NCBI RefSeq assembly: GCF_001027285.1
Contig: NZ_CP011509.1
Location: forward strand, 8,518,501 to 8,582,500
DNA length: 64,000 nucleotides
Source: Archangium gephyra
GTDB lineage: Bacteria; Myxococcota; Myxococcia; Myxococcales; Myxococcaceae
Reading direction: 5' to 3'
Below, piece after piece: positions 54,674 through 63,125 of this stretch; position 1 is the first letter of the stretch, and every line of letters begins with the position of its first letter. The position numbers were made by a program, and so were the translations under genes. The notes under the pieces were generated by a model. That model was not told the origin of the DNA and made no database searches. It saw nothing but the letters and a program-made list of their open reading frames with translations.

Positions 54674-57613
54674 TCAGTAGGAGCTGCTGTAGTAGACGGC
54701 GTAGACCTTGCCCGTGAACACCGACTGCCCGCTGCTCGAAGTGATGCTCACGTTGCCCCAATCCCAGTAGTCGGTCACCCGGCGGTAGTACCCGTAGACG
54801 TCGTACGTGTAATACGAGTAGGTGCGGCTCCCGTAGCCATAGGCCACGGAGGGGCTGGAGGTGAACCGCCCGGAGGTGTCCGTGTACGCGGAGAGGGTCG
54901 AGGTGCCTCCCCCATCGACGCTCAGCCTCACGGTGAGGATGGCATTGCGAGCGGGCGCACCGCTGCTGGTGTAGGCCATCCCGGAGATGGTGAGCGCGCA
55001 ACCCTGCCTCGCACGGAAGTAGTTGCCGTAACCGAAGTTCCGGTAGCTGTTGTCGACGCCGTAGCACGAGTACGACTGCGAGTAGGTGACGTTGGAGACG
55101 TACGCGACGCCGGTGGAGCTCACCGCGACGAAGGTCACGTAGACGGTGCGGGACACGGAGCCGACCGTCACGGTGACGGCGGCCGTGCCCGGCGTGCTGG
55201 AGCGCACCACGGCGGACACCTTGCCTCCCGAGGTGTGGCTGGTGTTGGCCGTCACGGTGCCCAGGCTGGTGGTCCACGTGCCGAGCAGGTTGTCCTCCAC
55301 GGCCTTGCCGTTCTTGTCCGTCACGGTGGCGGTGAGGGTCGCCGTGGAGTAGCCATCCGCAGGGAAGTCACCGCCCACGGGGCTGATCGACACCGAGATG
55401 TTGGCCGGCGGCGGCGCGACGGCGCGCGACACCGCCGAGGCCGTCACGCTGTTGTACGCCGCGTCGTAGACGATGAACTGGATGAAGAACGAGGCGGTAT
55501 AGCTGGGGGCCTTCAGCTGCCCGCAGAACCGGCCCGCCAGGGTGCTCGTGGTGACGTACCCGGGGCTGCCCACACCGCCCTGCACGTAGGCCAGCGAGCC
55601 ATCGGCCACGGTGTTGCCATGGGCGTCCTTCGCCGTGGCGCAGGCCTGCAAGGTGGCGTTGGTCTCCACGGTGGCCGGAACCGAGATGTCGGTGATGACC
55701 GCCACTGGCCCGCCGCTCACCTGGATGGACCGGGAGAGGGACACGGTGCCGGACTGGATGACCACCGTGAAGGCGCCCGCCTTCGTGGGGGCGGTCACCT
55801 GCGCACAGAAGGAGCCGGTCCTTGTGGTGGTGGCCACGCCGCCCACCGTCACCGCCGTGCCGTCGGTCACCGCGTTGCCATACGTGTCGGCCACCGCGCC
55901 GCAGACGTTGAAGCGGCTCGCCGCGACCGCCGAGGCCGGGGCGGTCACGTTGTTGATGACCGCCGGGGCCCCGCTGAACACCTGGGTGGACTTCGACAGG
56001 GAGAGGGTGCCGGTCTGGATGCCGATGTCGAGGGTGCCGGGCCGGGTGGGCGCCGTCACCTGCGCACAGAAGGCACCGGTCTTCGTGGTGGTGGCCACGC
56101 CGCCCACCGTTACCGCCGTGCCGTCGGTCACCGCGTTGCCATACGTGTCGGCCACCGCGCCGCAGACGTTGAAGCCGCTCCCCACGGTCACCGAGGCCGG
56201 GACGGTCACGTCGTTGATGACCGCCGCCGGCCCACTCCGCGCCTGGACGGTCTGCGAGACGGTGACGGCGCCCGTACGGATGGTGAGGGTGAAGGGGCCG
56301 GTCTTCGTCGGCGCGGTCAGCGGCGCGCAGAACGCGCCGGTCTTCGTGGTGGTGGCTTCACCATTGACAGTCACCGCCGTGTCGTCGGCCACGAGGTTGC
56401 CGTACGCATCCGTCACCTGGCCGCAGACGTTGAAGCGGCTCCCCACGACCATCGAGGACGGGGCCATCAGGTCGCGGATGTTCAACGGCGCGCCCGGCAG
56501 CAGGCGGATGACGGCCGAGCCGAGCACCGTGAAGCCCATGCGCACCTGCACGGTGTGCTCGGAGACGAGGGTGGGCAGGAGCTGCCTGACACTGAAGGCA
56601 CCGTCCTGGGTGGTGACGGTCTCCCCGCCGACGGAGATGGCCGTACCGTCCTCCACCGCGTTGCCGTACACGTCCACCACGCTCCCCTGCACCAGGAGAT
56701 ACGTGGCCACCGGGGCCTGCGTGGGCATGTCGGCCAGCAACGCCCTGGCGGGCAGTCCCGGCCGGAAGCGCAGCGGGAGCGAGCGACTCCACGCGTTCTC
56801 GGGGTAGGCGCCCGAGGCCTGGAAATCCACCTGCACGCTCTCGGCCTCGGTGTTGGTGATGTCGAAGGAGACCGAGCCGCTCGCCGGGAGAGTGGCCTGC
56901 GCCGGGGTGGCCTGCGCGCTGGAGGCCAGCCGCGAGCCGCTCTCGGTCAGCCGCACCGTCACGTGGGCACCGGAGGCCGCGTTGCCATAATCGTCGATGG
57001 CGGACACGAACAGCCGCCCCTTGCCGGTCACGCGCGGCGAGAGGTCGCCCGTCCAGGTGAGCGCGTAGCGCGTGGGCTCGCGGAGCGCCGAGCCGGTGAT
57101 GAAGGCGATGGAGACGGAGTCATTGCCCGGCAGCGGCTGGCCGTGCAGCAGCGCCTCGTAGGCCGCCTTGACCGCCAGCGTCACCGTGTACGTGGTGTAG
57201 CGGTGCAGGCTCAGGGCCGGCGTGGACACGGTGCCCGTCTGGGCATCGAACGTGGCCTCACCCGCTGACGCCTGCTGCTTGCCCGCGCCTTTGGAGCGCC
57301 CCGCGCCCAGGAAGAGCTGTGCGGAGCTTCCATCCTCCACCTGGAGGGCGAAGCGCCCGTTCTCCAGCTGCTGGCGGAACGCCCGGTACTCCGGCGCGCC
57401 GGTGTCGAGCTGGAAGGTGACGGCGGTGTCGGGCCGCACCTTCACCGCCTCGTCCACCGGCACGGTGGCAATGACAGGCAGGTCCTGGCCCTGGTTGGCT
57501 TCAGCCGGATTCGGGCTCGATGCGTGGGCCGTCACTGCCAGCAGCAGCACGGCACAGACGGCTGCCCACGTGGCACGCGCCGCCCGGGCGCGCACCGACT
57601 CATTGGTGTTCAT
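54674..57613 (-). CDS. Secreted Ig-repeat adhesin-like protein
   Basis: A 979-residue exported protein. The signal peptide is near residues 12-32 (ATWAAVCAVLLLAVTAHASS). The first 370 residues hold Ig-like or invasin-like beta domains with VATVPVDEAVKVRPDTAVTF. Then come four related Ig-type repeats of about 87 residues (about 385-735) with FNVCGAVADTYGNAVTDGTA and a second Cys (TGAFCAQVTAP), so each probably has one internal disulfide. Another bacterial Ig-like domain with GDFPADGYSTATLTATVTD follows. The last 100 residues are Tyr/Ser-rich (YGSRTYSYYTYDVYGYYRR). No membrane anchor or sorting signal is visible at the end. It could be a matrix or adhesion component. Confidence 0.82.
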   Translation of the reverse strand: MNTNESVRARAARATWAAVCAVLLLAVTAHASSPNPAEANQGQDLPVIATVPVDEAVKVRPDTAVTFQLDTGAPEYRAFRQQLENGRFALQVEDGSSAQLFLGAGRSKGAGKQQASAGEATFDAQTGTVSTPALSLHRYTTYTVTLAVKAAYEALLHGQPLPGNDSVSIAFITGSALREPTRYALTWTGDLSPRVTGKGRLFVSAIDDYGNAASGAHVTVRLTESGSRLASSAQATPAQATLPASGSVSFDITNTEAESVQVDFQASGAYPENAWSRSLPLRFRPGLPARALLADMPTQAPVATYLLVQGSVVDVYGNAVEDGTAISVGGETVTTQDGAFSVRQLLPTLVSEHTVQVRMGFTVLGSAVIRLLPGAPLNIRDLMAPSSMVVGSRFNVCGQVTDAYGNLVADDTAVTVNGEATTTKTGAFCAPLTAPTKTGPFTLTIRTGAVTVSQTVQARSGPAAVINDVTVPASVTVGSGFNVCGAVADTYGNAVTDGTAVTVGGVATTTKTGAFCAQVTAPTRPGTLDIGIQTGTLSLSKSTQVFSGAPAVINNVTAPASAVAASRFNVCGAVADTYGNAVTDGTAVTVGGVATTTRTGSFCAQVTAPTKAGAFTVVIQSGTVSLSRSIQVSGGPVAVITDISVPATVETNATLQACATAKDAHGNTVADGSLAYVQGGVGSPGYVTTSTLAGRFCGQLKAPSYTASFFIQFIVYDAAYNSVTASAVSRAVAPPPANISVSISPVGGDFPADGYSTATLTATVTDKNGKAVEDNLLGTWTTSLGTVTANTSHTSGGKVSAVVRSSTPGTAAVTVTVGSVSRTVYVTFVAVSSTGVAYVSNVTYSQSYSCYGVDNSYRNFGYGNYFRARQGCALTISGMAYTSSGAPARNAILTVRLSVDGGGTSTLSAYTDTSGRFTSSPSVAYGYGSRTYSYYTYDVYGYYRRVTDYWDWGNVSITSSSGQSVFTGKVYAVYYSSSY
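55700..56460 (-). repeat. Coding direct repeats, 261-bp period
   Basis: The second and third Ig-type units are almost identical at the DNA level. The segment with CTGCGCACAGAA at about 55800 recurs at about 56061, an offset of 261 bases (87 codons). The flanking first and fourth units are diverged. This indicates recent unequal recombination within the gene. Confidence 0.85.
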
Positions 57614-57631
57614 GTCTGGATTCCCCCTCGG

Positions 57632-57652
57632 ACGCAGGCTGCTCGCCTGCGT
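57632..57652 (-). promoter_or_regulatory. 5' leader hairpin of the Ig-repeat gene
   Basis: ACGCAGGC and GCCTGCGT pair perfectly around a 5-base loop. The hairpin falls between the promoter (57659-57688) and the ribosome site of the gene starting at 57613, at the very 5' end of the transcript. A role in mRNA stability or regulation is possible. Confidence 0.5.
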
Positions 57653-57658
57653 AGCGGC

Positions 57659-57688
57659 CTTATAGGCCCTTCATTACAGCTACGTCAA
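57659..57688 (-). promoter_or_regulatory. Sigma-70-type promoter of the Ig-repeat gene
   Basis: On the minus strand TTGACG (57683-57688), an 18-base spacer and TATAAG (57659-57664) give a good housekeeping promoter in an unusually AT-rich stretch. Transcription would start near 57652, about 39 bases before the ATG at 57613. The rest of the 289-base gap toward 57902 holds nothing I recognise. Confidence 0.7.
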
Positions 57689-57902
57689 TATAATGCAGTT
57701 TCACGGAAAGAGCGGGGAGGCAATGACTTCCCGCTCCAGCGGCGATTCTCGCGGCACGGTCTGACATGGGGTCCTCGCCTCATGAGGGCCGCGGGTGCGC
57801 CTGCCCCAACAGACCGGCGCTCGAGCATCTGCGTCAGTACGAACTTCTCGGCCGCGCGGTCGAGCGGACTCTCGTTCTGGGAGTCATTCCTGGCAGTGGC
57901 CT

Positions 57903-59363
57903 TCAGGCCCAGGCCCAACCCACGTGCCCATCCGGGCGGAGCAGCAGTCCGCTCAGCCCACGGAGCTCTTCGCGGTCATCGCCTGGACGGGCCTGAACGA
58001 CGTTCGTCCAGCCCCTCCACGCCGGGTCCAACGAAACGCCGGGTCCGTGGCCCTCCCGGAGCCGCAGCAACAGCCACTTTCCCTCATGCATGAAGGAGTA
58101 GAGCCTCCTCGCGGCCCCATCGAGTGGCTTCAGCTCCAGGTCGGGGAGCCTCTTGCCGGTCAAGGCCGTCACGAGTCCACCCTCGAACCGGGGAGCGGGC
58201 ACCTCCAGGTCCGGATAGACCACGTCCATGGCACCCAGACGCTCCGCCAGGGAGCGATTCAGGGCCGGATCCTTCAAGAAGCCCGACAGCAGGTCGCGCA
58301 AGGCCAGGACGGACGGTGAGCAGGCCATGAGGGCGGTCTGTGCCTCCGTGTTGCGCGTGAGCGCATGGCCCACCGGGTAGCGCTCCCGGTGGTAGCTCTC
58401 GAGCAGCGAAAGCGGAGCCCGGTCTCGCAGCACTCCGGCGAGCTTCCAGCCGAGATTCATGGCGTCTTGCAAACCCACATTGAGGCCCTGCCCTCCCGCG
58501 GGAAAGTGGATATGCGCGGCATCGCCAGCGAGCAGCACGCGACCGGCCTTGTAGGTTTCGGCGATCCGCGTCTCGTTGCCAAAGCGAGACAGCCACTGGG
58601 GGTCCCTCATCCCGAGGTCGGTGCCACAAATCCTCGTGACGCTCCGCCTCAGCTCGTCGAGAGTGACGCTCTCCTTGACCGGCACCTGCATGCGTTCGGG
58701 GTCGAAGAGGATGACCCGGTGGATGCCGGAGCCGAGCGGGACGATCATGATGCCGCCCCGGGTGTTGATGGTGGAGAAGGCAGGCCTCGAGGGGGGTTCG
58801 GAGAGGACCACGTCGCCCAGCATGGCGGTGACCGAGGTGTCCGTTCCCACGAAGCCGATTCCCGCGAGCTGCCGGACGAGGCTGCGTGCCCCATCCGCGC
58901 CCACCACATAACGCGCGCGGCAGCGGAAGGCCTGACCCGAGGCCGAGCCGGCGAGGTCTACACCTTCGTCATCCTGCCGCAACTCCCGCACCTCGTATCC
59001 ACGCCGGAGGTCCACCCCGAGTACACGGGCGCGCTCCTCGAGCAGCGTCTCGGTGACGGCCTGGGAGATGAACAGCGTGAACTTGAAGGCAGTGTCGAGC
59101 ACGGAGAAGTCGAGCCGCGTGTCGAGCATGCCGAAGTGGCCCGTCGGCAGGGGCCTGCCGCGCTCCAGGAAGGGCCCCTCCCATCCGCGCAGCGCCAGCA
59201 CCTCGAGTGAGCGCGGATGGAGCGTCAAGGCGCGCGATTGCTGGACTGGCTCATCCCTGCGCTCGAATACCCTCACGGCAATGCCCGCCAGGGCCAATTC
59301 ACAGGCAAGCATCAATCCGGTCGGTCCACCGCCCACGACGGCGACCTCGATGACATCCTTCAT
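57903..59363 (-). CDS. FAD-dependent aromatic monooxygenase
   Basis: A 486-residue class A flavoprotein monooxygenase that would hydroxylate an aromatic substrate using NADPH and oxygen. The FAD fingerprint VVGGGPTGLMLACELALAG is at residues 9-27, the DG motif (VVGADGARSLVR) near 160 and the GD motif LLAGDAAHIHFPAGGQGLN near 280. The C-terminal thioredoxin-like domain (about 390-486) is typical of the PgaE/RdmE/MhpA and rifampicin monooxygenase branch. The ATG has GGAG six bases upstream. It is divergent from an AraC regulator 100 bases away, which probably controls it. The substrate, possibly an antibiotic or a phenolic compound, is unknown. Confidence 0.9.
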   Translation of the reverse strand: MKDVIEVAVVGGGPTGLMLACELALAGIAVRVFERRDEPVQQSRALTLHPRSLEVLALRGWEGPFLERGRPLPTGHFGMLDTRLDFSVLDTAFKFTLFISQAVTETLLEERARVLGVDLRRGYEVRELRQDDEGVDLAGSASGQAFRCRARYVVGADGARSLVRQLAGIGFVGTDTSVTAMLGDVVLSEPPSRPAFSTINTRGGIMIVPLGSGIHRVILFDPERMQVPVKESVTLDELRRSVTRICGTDLGMRDPQWLSRFGNETRIAETYKAGRVLLAGDAAHIHFPAGGQGLNVGLQDAMNLGWKLAGVLRDRAPLSLLESYHRERYPVGHALTRNTEAQTALMACSPSVLALRDLLSGFLKDPALNRSLAERLGAMDVVYPDLEVPAPRFEGGLVTALTGKRLPDLELKPLDGAARRLYSFMHEGKWLLLRLREGHGPGVSLDPAWRGWTNVVQARPGDDREELRGLSGLLLRPDGHVGWAWA

Positions 59364-59463
59364 GCGGAACTCCAGGGCAATGATTGTTCATCCATCACCC
59401 TACGGCCCGGCATGTCTGGCGTGGTAACGTCATCCGGCCAAAGAATACCGATCTTCCGCCAAC

Positions 59464-60288
59464 ATGCCGCCTCCGAGTGCGCAGCTCATCGCCGCCATCG
59501 AGCGTCCGGACGAACCGGCGCTCATCGCCATTCCCATCCACTCGGGCCAGGAGCCCGAGCTCGCCCGGCACCGCCATGCGCGGGGACAGCTGTTCTCCAT
59601 CGAGAACGGGCTGCTCGTCATCCATACCTCGCGCGGCAATTGGCTCATGCCGCCGGGAATGGCCGGCTGGATTCCTCCCGGCACCTGGCACTCGGCGCAG
59701 TGGTACGGCCCCACGAGCGGCTGGAGCGTCTATGTCTCGGCCCGAGCCTGTGAACGGCTGCCCGGGGAAGCCCGTGTCGTGCGGATGTCCCGGGTATTGG
59801 AGGCCATCGTCGAGCGCGCCACGGACTGGGAGCCCGGTGCACCGCTCAGCCCACCCCAGGCCCGCCTGGCGGAGGTCGCCATCGACGAGCTCCAGGGAGC
59901 GGAAGAAGAGCTGGCGCTGCGCCTGCCCATGCCGCGAGAGCGGCGGCTCGCCGCCATCGCCCGGGCCCTCCTCGCGAATCCAGGTGATGCGAGAAGCCTG
60001 GGAGCCCTGGCTTCCTGGGCGGGCATCAGCGAGCGATCCCTGACGCGCCACTTCAAGCAGGAGACGGGAATGACCTTCGTGCACTGGCGGCAGCAGGCGA
60101 AGCTGGCGCGGGCCCTGGAGCTGCTATCGGAGGGAGAGCCCGTTGGGAACGTGGCCTTCGCCCTGGGCTACGAAAGCGTGAGTGCGTTCATCGCCATGTT
60201 CAAACGGTTCCTCGGCACGACCCCGGCGCAGTGCATGACCGGCGGCGGAGCACTTCCCGCAGGAAACCCGCGCCGCGCCAGGGGCTAG
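59464..60288 (+). CDS. AraC-family transcriptional regulator
   Basis: A 274-residue regulator. The N-terminal cupin-like ligand domain (about 15-100) has HRHARGQLFSIENGLLVIHT and MPPGMAGWIPPGTWHSAQW, the pattern of the AraC_binding/YcaD-like effector domain. The C-terminal pair of HTHs (about 170-265) ends with RALELLSEGEPVGNVAFALG followed by Y and FIAMFKRFLGTTPAQ, typical of AraC. It is divergent from the flavin monooxygenase, so it probably binds the shared 100-base region and senses that enzyme's substrate. Confidence 0.92.
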   Translation: MPPPSAQLIAAIERPDEPALIAIPIHSGQEPELARHRHARGQLFSIENGLLVIHTSRGNWLMPPGMAGWIPPGTWHSAQWYGPTSGWSVYVSARACERLPGEARVVRMSRVLEAIVERATDWEPGAPLSPPQARLAEVAIDELQGAEEELALRLPMPRERRLAAIARALLANPGDARSLGALASWAGISERSLTRHFKQETGMTFVHWRQQAKLARALELLSEGEPVGNVAFALGYESVSAFIAMFKRFLGTTPAQCMTGGGALPAGNPRRARG

Positions 60289-60295
60289 CGGCCCC

Positions 60296-62305
60296 TCACA
60301 TGCGTTGCTCGTGCCGCCGCGGCTGGGGCACGGGGGGCACCAGCCGGAACTCAGGAGACCTGCGCTCGAAGGCCCGCGCACCAGGACGGCCGCGCGGCGC
60401 GCCGTGCTCCTCGGCCCCCTCCACCTGGAAGAAGCTCACCAGTTGCAGCAGGCCCTCCGCTTGCGCCGCCATCTCCTCCGCGGTGCTCGACAGCTCCTCG
60501 GCGGTCGCCGCGTTCTGCTGCGTCACATCGTTCAGCCCGAGCATCGCCTTGTTGAGCTGTCCGACGCCCGACGACTGCTCGCTCGACGTGGCGGCGACGT
60601 CCTTCACCAGCTGCGACGTCGTGTCGATCGACGGGACGAGCGCCTGGAGCAGGTGGCCGGACTGCTCGGCGATCTTCACGCTGTCCGCCGCGACCGTGCT
60701 GATCTGCCTCGCGGCGGTCTGGCTGCCCTCCGCCAGCTTGCGGACCTGGGACGCGACGACCGCGAAGCTCTTGCCGTGCTCACCCGCGCGCGCCGCCTCG
60801 ATGGCGGCGTTCAGCGCGAGCAGGTTCGTCTGATAGGCGATCTCCTCGATGATCGAGATGTGCGAGGCGATCTGCGTCATGGCCTCCACCGTCGCGGTGA
60901 CCGCCCGGCTGCTCTTCTCGGCGTCCGCCGCTCCCTTGGCCGCGATCGTCTCCACCCGGCGGCTGCTGTCGGCGTTCTTGACGATGGACTCGCTCATCGT
61001 CTCCAGTCTGCTGGTCATCTGCTCGAAGGTGGCGGCCTGCTCGGTCGTGCGGCTCGAGAGCGACTGGGACGTCTGCGAGAGCTGGGACGCGGCCGACGAG
61101 AGCGCCGCGGCCCCATCGCGGACCTCGCCCATCACCTGCGCCAGCCGGTCGCGCATCGAGCGGAACGCGTCGGCGAGGACGCCAATCTCATCCTCCGAGC
61201 GGTGCTCCAACCTTCCGGTGAGATCGCCATTGGCGATGCGGGTGGCGACGCTGGAGATCGTCTCGAGCGGCCGGGTGATGCGGCGGATGACGAGGAGGAC
61301 GGCGCCACCGAGCGCGAGCAGCGCGAGCACCCCGAGCAGGACCGTGAACTCGCGCAGCTCCCGGGCCGGCGCGAGCACCGCATCGAGGGGAGCGAAGACG
61401 GCGAGCGCCCACGGCGTCACGGTCCCACCGATGCGGATGGGGACCGCCACCTCGATGGCACCCGCCCCGAGCACCTCCGAGTAGACGCGGCCGGAGAGCG
61501 CGGTGTCGCTCGAGAGGGCGCTCTTCACCAGGGCCTCCGCGGGCGAGTCGCCGAGCTGCTTCGCGCGGCGCTCCTGCGAGGGATGCGCGACCAGCGTGCC
61601 ATTGTTCGAGACGAGCAGCGCGTATCCCTTCTCGAAGGCGGTGATCTCCGAGACCTGCTTCTGGATCTGCTCGAGCGAGATGTCCGCGCCGACGGTCCCG
61701 ACGAACTTGCCGTCGAGCAGGATGGGCACGGTGATGCTCGTGATGAGGGTGGGCTTGCCGCCGACGGGGTAGAGATAGGGATTGACGATCGTCTCCCTGC
61801 GGGTCTTGCGCGCGAGGAGGTAGTAGTCGCCCGTGCCCTCCTTCTCGTAATCGACGTTGGGCTCCAGCGCGATGTGGCCGGAGCCGCGGGACCAATTGGA
61901 GATGTAGCGCCCGGTGGCGTCCGAGCCGGGCGTGTTCACGTACTTCGCATCGAGCCCATCGAACGCATTGGGCTCCCACGTCGTCCAGATGCCAAGGACC
62001 TTGGGGTTGGCCTCGGCGACATCCCGGAGCGCCGCATCCGCCAGCCGGCGATCGGTCAGACCGGCGACCTTCTGGGCCGCCAACGTCTGCGCGAGCGTCC
62101 GGACCGGCATGAACGCGGCGTCGAGCTCCGAGTTGACCAGGCGCGCATGGCGCTCGGCCATCTGCGTGACCAGTTGATTCGCCTGCTCCTCGGCGACCCG
62201 CGAGGACTGGTGGCTGACGACGAGAACGAGGATGCCCAGTGAGATGCTGATGACGCTGCAAAGAGCGACGAGGAGCTTCGTCGCGAGGCTCTTGCTGAAT
62301 CCCAT
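60296..62305 (-). CDS. Methyl-accepting chemotaxis protein with Cache sensor domain
   Basis: A 669-residue chemoreceptor. N-terminal membrane helix ([20 protein letters not shown]), periplasmic double Cache domain (about 45-310, with [17 protein letters not shown] and [13 protein letters not shown]), second helix ([18 protein letters not shown]), HAMP ([20 protein letters not shown]), and a signalling domain with the conserved tip [20 protein letters not shown]. No CheB/CheR docking pentapeptide is seen at the C-terminus. The ATG at 62305 was taken as it directly precedes the first helix; a longer frame to 62410 adds unlikely sequence. It ends seven bases from the AraC gene, convergently. Confidence 0.92.
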   Translation of the reverse strand: MGFSKSLATKLLVALCSVISISLGILVLVVSHQSSRVAEEQANQLVTQMAERHARLVNSELDAAFMPVRTLAQTLAAQKVAGLTDRRLADAALRDVAEANPKVLGIWTTWEPNAFDGLDAKYVNTPGSDATGRYISNWSRGSGHIALEPNVDYEKEGTGDYYLLARKTRRETIVNPYLYPVGGKPTLITSITVPILLDGKFVGTVGADISLEQIQKQVSEITAFEKGYALLVSNNGTLVAHPSQERRAKQLGDSPAEALVKSALSSDTALSGRVYSEVLGAGAIEVAVPIRIGGTVTPWALAVFAPLDAVLAPARELREFTVLLGVLALLALGGAVLLVIRRITRPLETISSVATRIANGDLTGRLEHRSEDEIGVLADAFRSMRDRLAQVMGEVRDGAAALSSAASQLSQTSQSLSSRTTEQAATFEQMTSRLETMSESIVKNADSSRRVETIAAKGAADAEKSSRAVTATVEAMTQIASHISIIEEIAYQTNLLALNAAIEAARAGEHGKSFAVVASQVRKLAEGSQTAARQISTVAADSVKIAEQSGHLLQALVPSIDTTSQLVKDVAATSSEQSSGVGQLNKAMLGLNDVTQQNAATAEELSSTAEEMAAQAEGLLQLVSFFQVEGAEEHGAPRGRPGARAFERRSPEFRLVPPVPQPRRHEQRM

Positions 62306-62430
62306 GGGCTCCCAGTAGCACGGGCCTGCCCGGATGAGAGCGAACGGTCCCTGGGACAGCGCTCGGCCGCCCCCTCGCCCCAGGTGCTCCCTCGCACTTG
62401 TTGGACCCAAACATAGGTGGGGCGCGTAGC

Positions 62431-62997
62431 ATGCGCGGCGTGAGCACGGCTGGCACCCTCCTCTTCCTGCTCCTGTTGGCCCTGCTCCTGGCGGGGATGC
62501 TGTCCATCGTCTTCCACACGCTGAGGACAGGCATCTCCCCCATGCCCACCTCGGGGAAGGTGCGCCGCCCCTTGCTCTCGCTGCTGCCCGAGGAGCTCGA
62601 GGGCACGCTGCTGGAGCTCGGCTCCGGCTGGGGCAGCCTGGCCTTCGCGCTGGCGGACCACTGCCCTCGCGCCCGGGTGGTGGCCTTCGAGCTGTCCCCG
62701 CTTCCCCATGCCTTCTCGCGGCTGCGCCAGCGGCTCGCCCCGCGCCCCAACCTCCAGCTCGTGCGCGAGGACTTCTTCCGGGCCTCCTTCGCCGAGGCCT
62801 CGGCCGTGGTCTGCTACCTCTACCCCGGGGCCATGAGCCGCCTGGCGCCCAAGCTGTCCCAGGAGCTCGCTCCCGGCACCCGCATCCTCAGTCACACCTT
62901 CGCGCTCCGCGGGTGGAAGCCCCTGCGCACGCTCGTCGTCGACGACCTGTACCGCACCCCCATCTACCTCTACGAGGTGCCGGCCCGAGAGGGCTGA
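62431..62997 (+). CDS. Membrane-anchored SAM-dependent methyltransferase-like protein
   Basis: A 188-residue protein with one N-terminal membrane helix ([20 protein letters not shown]) and a cytoplasmic Rossmann methyltransferase domain. Motif I is [20 protein letters not shown], followed by [12 protein letters not shown] with the acidic end of strand 2. The late motifs are short, and no target-recognition part is evident. A GTG nine bases further (62440) could also be the start. It resembles small methyltransferases of the class I type; the acceptor is unknown. It is divergent from the chemoreceptor gene. Confidence 0.75.
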   Translation: MRGVSTAGTLLFLLLLALLLAGMLSIVFHTLRTGISPMPTSGKVRRPLLSLLPEELEGTLLELGSGWGSLAFALADHCPRARVVAFELSPLPHAFSRLRQRLAPRPNLQLVREDFFRASFAEASAVVCYLYPGAMSRLAPKLSQELAPGTRILSHTFALRGWKPLRTLVVDDLYRTPIYLYEVPAREG

Positions 62998-63010
62998 GCC
63001 CCCCTCCTTT

Positions 63011-63050
63011 CCTCGGAAGTCATACCGAGGACCCGCCCTGTGAGGTCCTC
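63011..63050 (+). terminator. Hairpins after the methyltransferase gene
   Basis: Two overlapping stems lie just after the stop codon at 62997: CCTCGG/CCGAGG (63011-63016 and 63025-63030) and GAGGACC/GGTCCTC (63027-63033 and 63044-63050). They share bases, so they could be mutually exclusive. A further perfect stem CGCCGCG/CGCGGCG (63088-63108) lies in the leader of the ligase gene. Confidence 0.45.
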
Positions 63051-63125
63051 CGCACCCGTCAGACCCACCGGATACGATTCCCCTCGTCGCCGCGAGACAC
63101 CCGCGGCGCCTCAAGGGAGGGACTC

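Noticed and set aside
54617-57268. Plus-strand open frame of 883 codons with apparent repeats
   Set aside because: The repeats derive from the sense Ig-type units; composition is antisense-like (Gly/His/Arg-rich).
57685-57918. 77-codon open frame upstream of the Ig-repeat gene
   Set aside because: It overlaps the -35 box at one end and the monooxygenase stop region at the other, lacks a ribosome site and shows no family.
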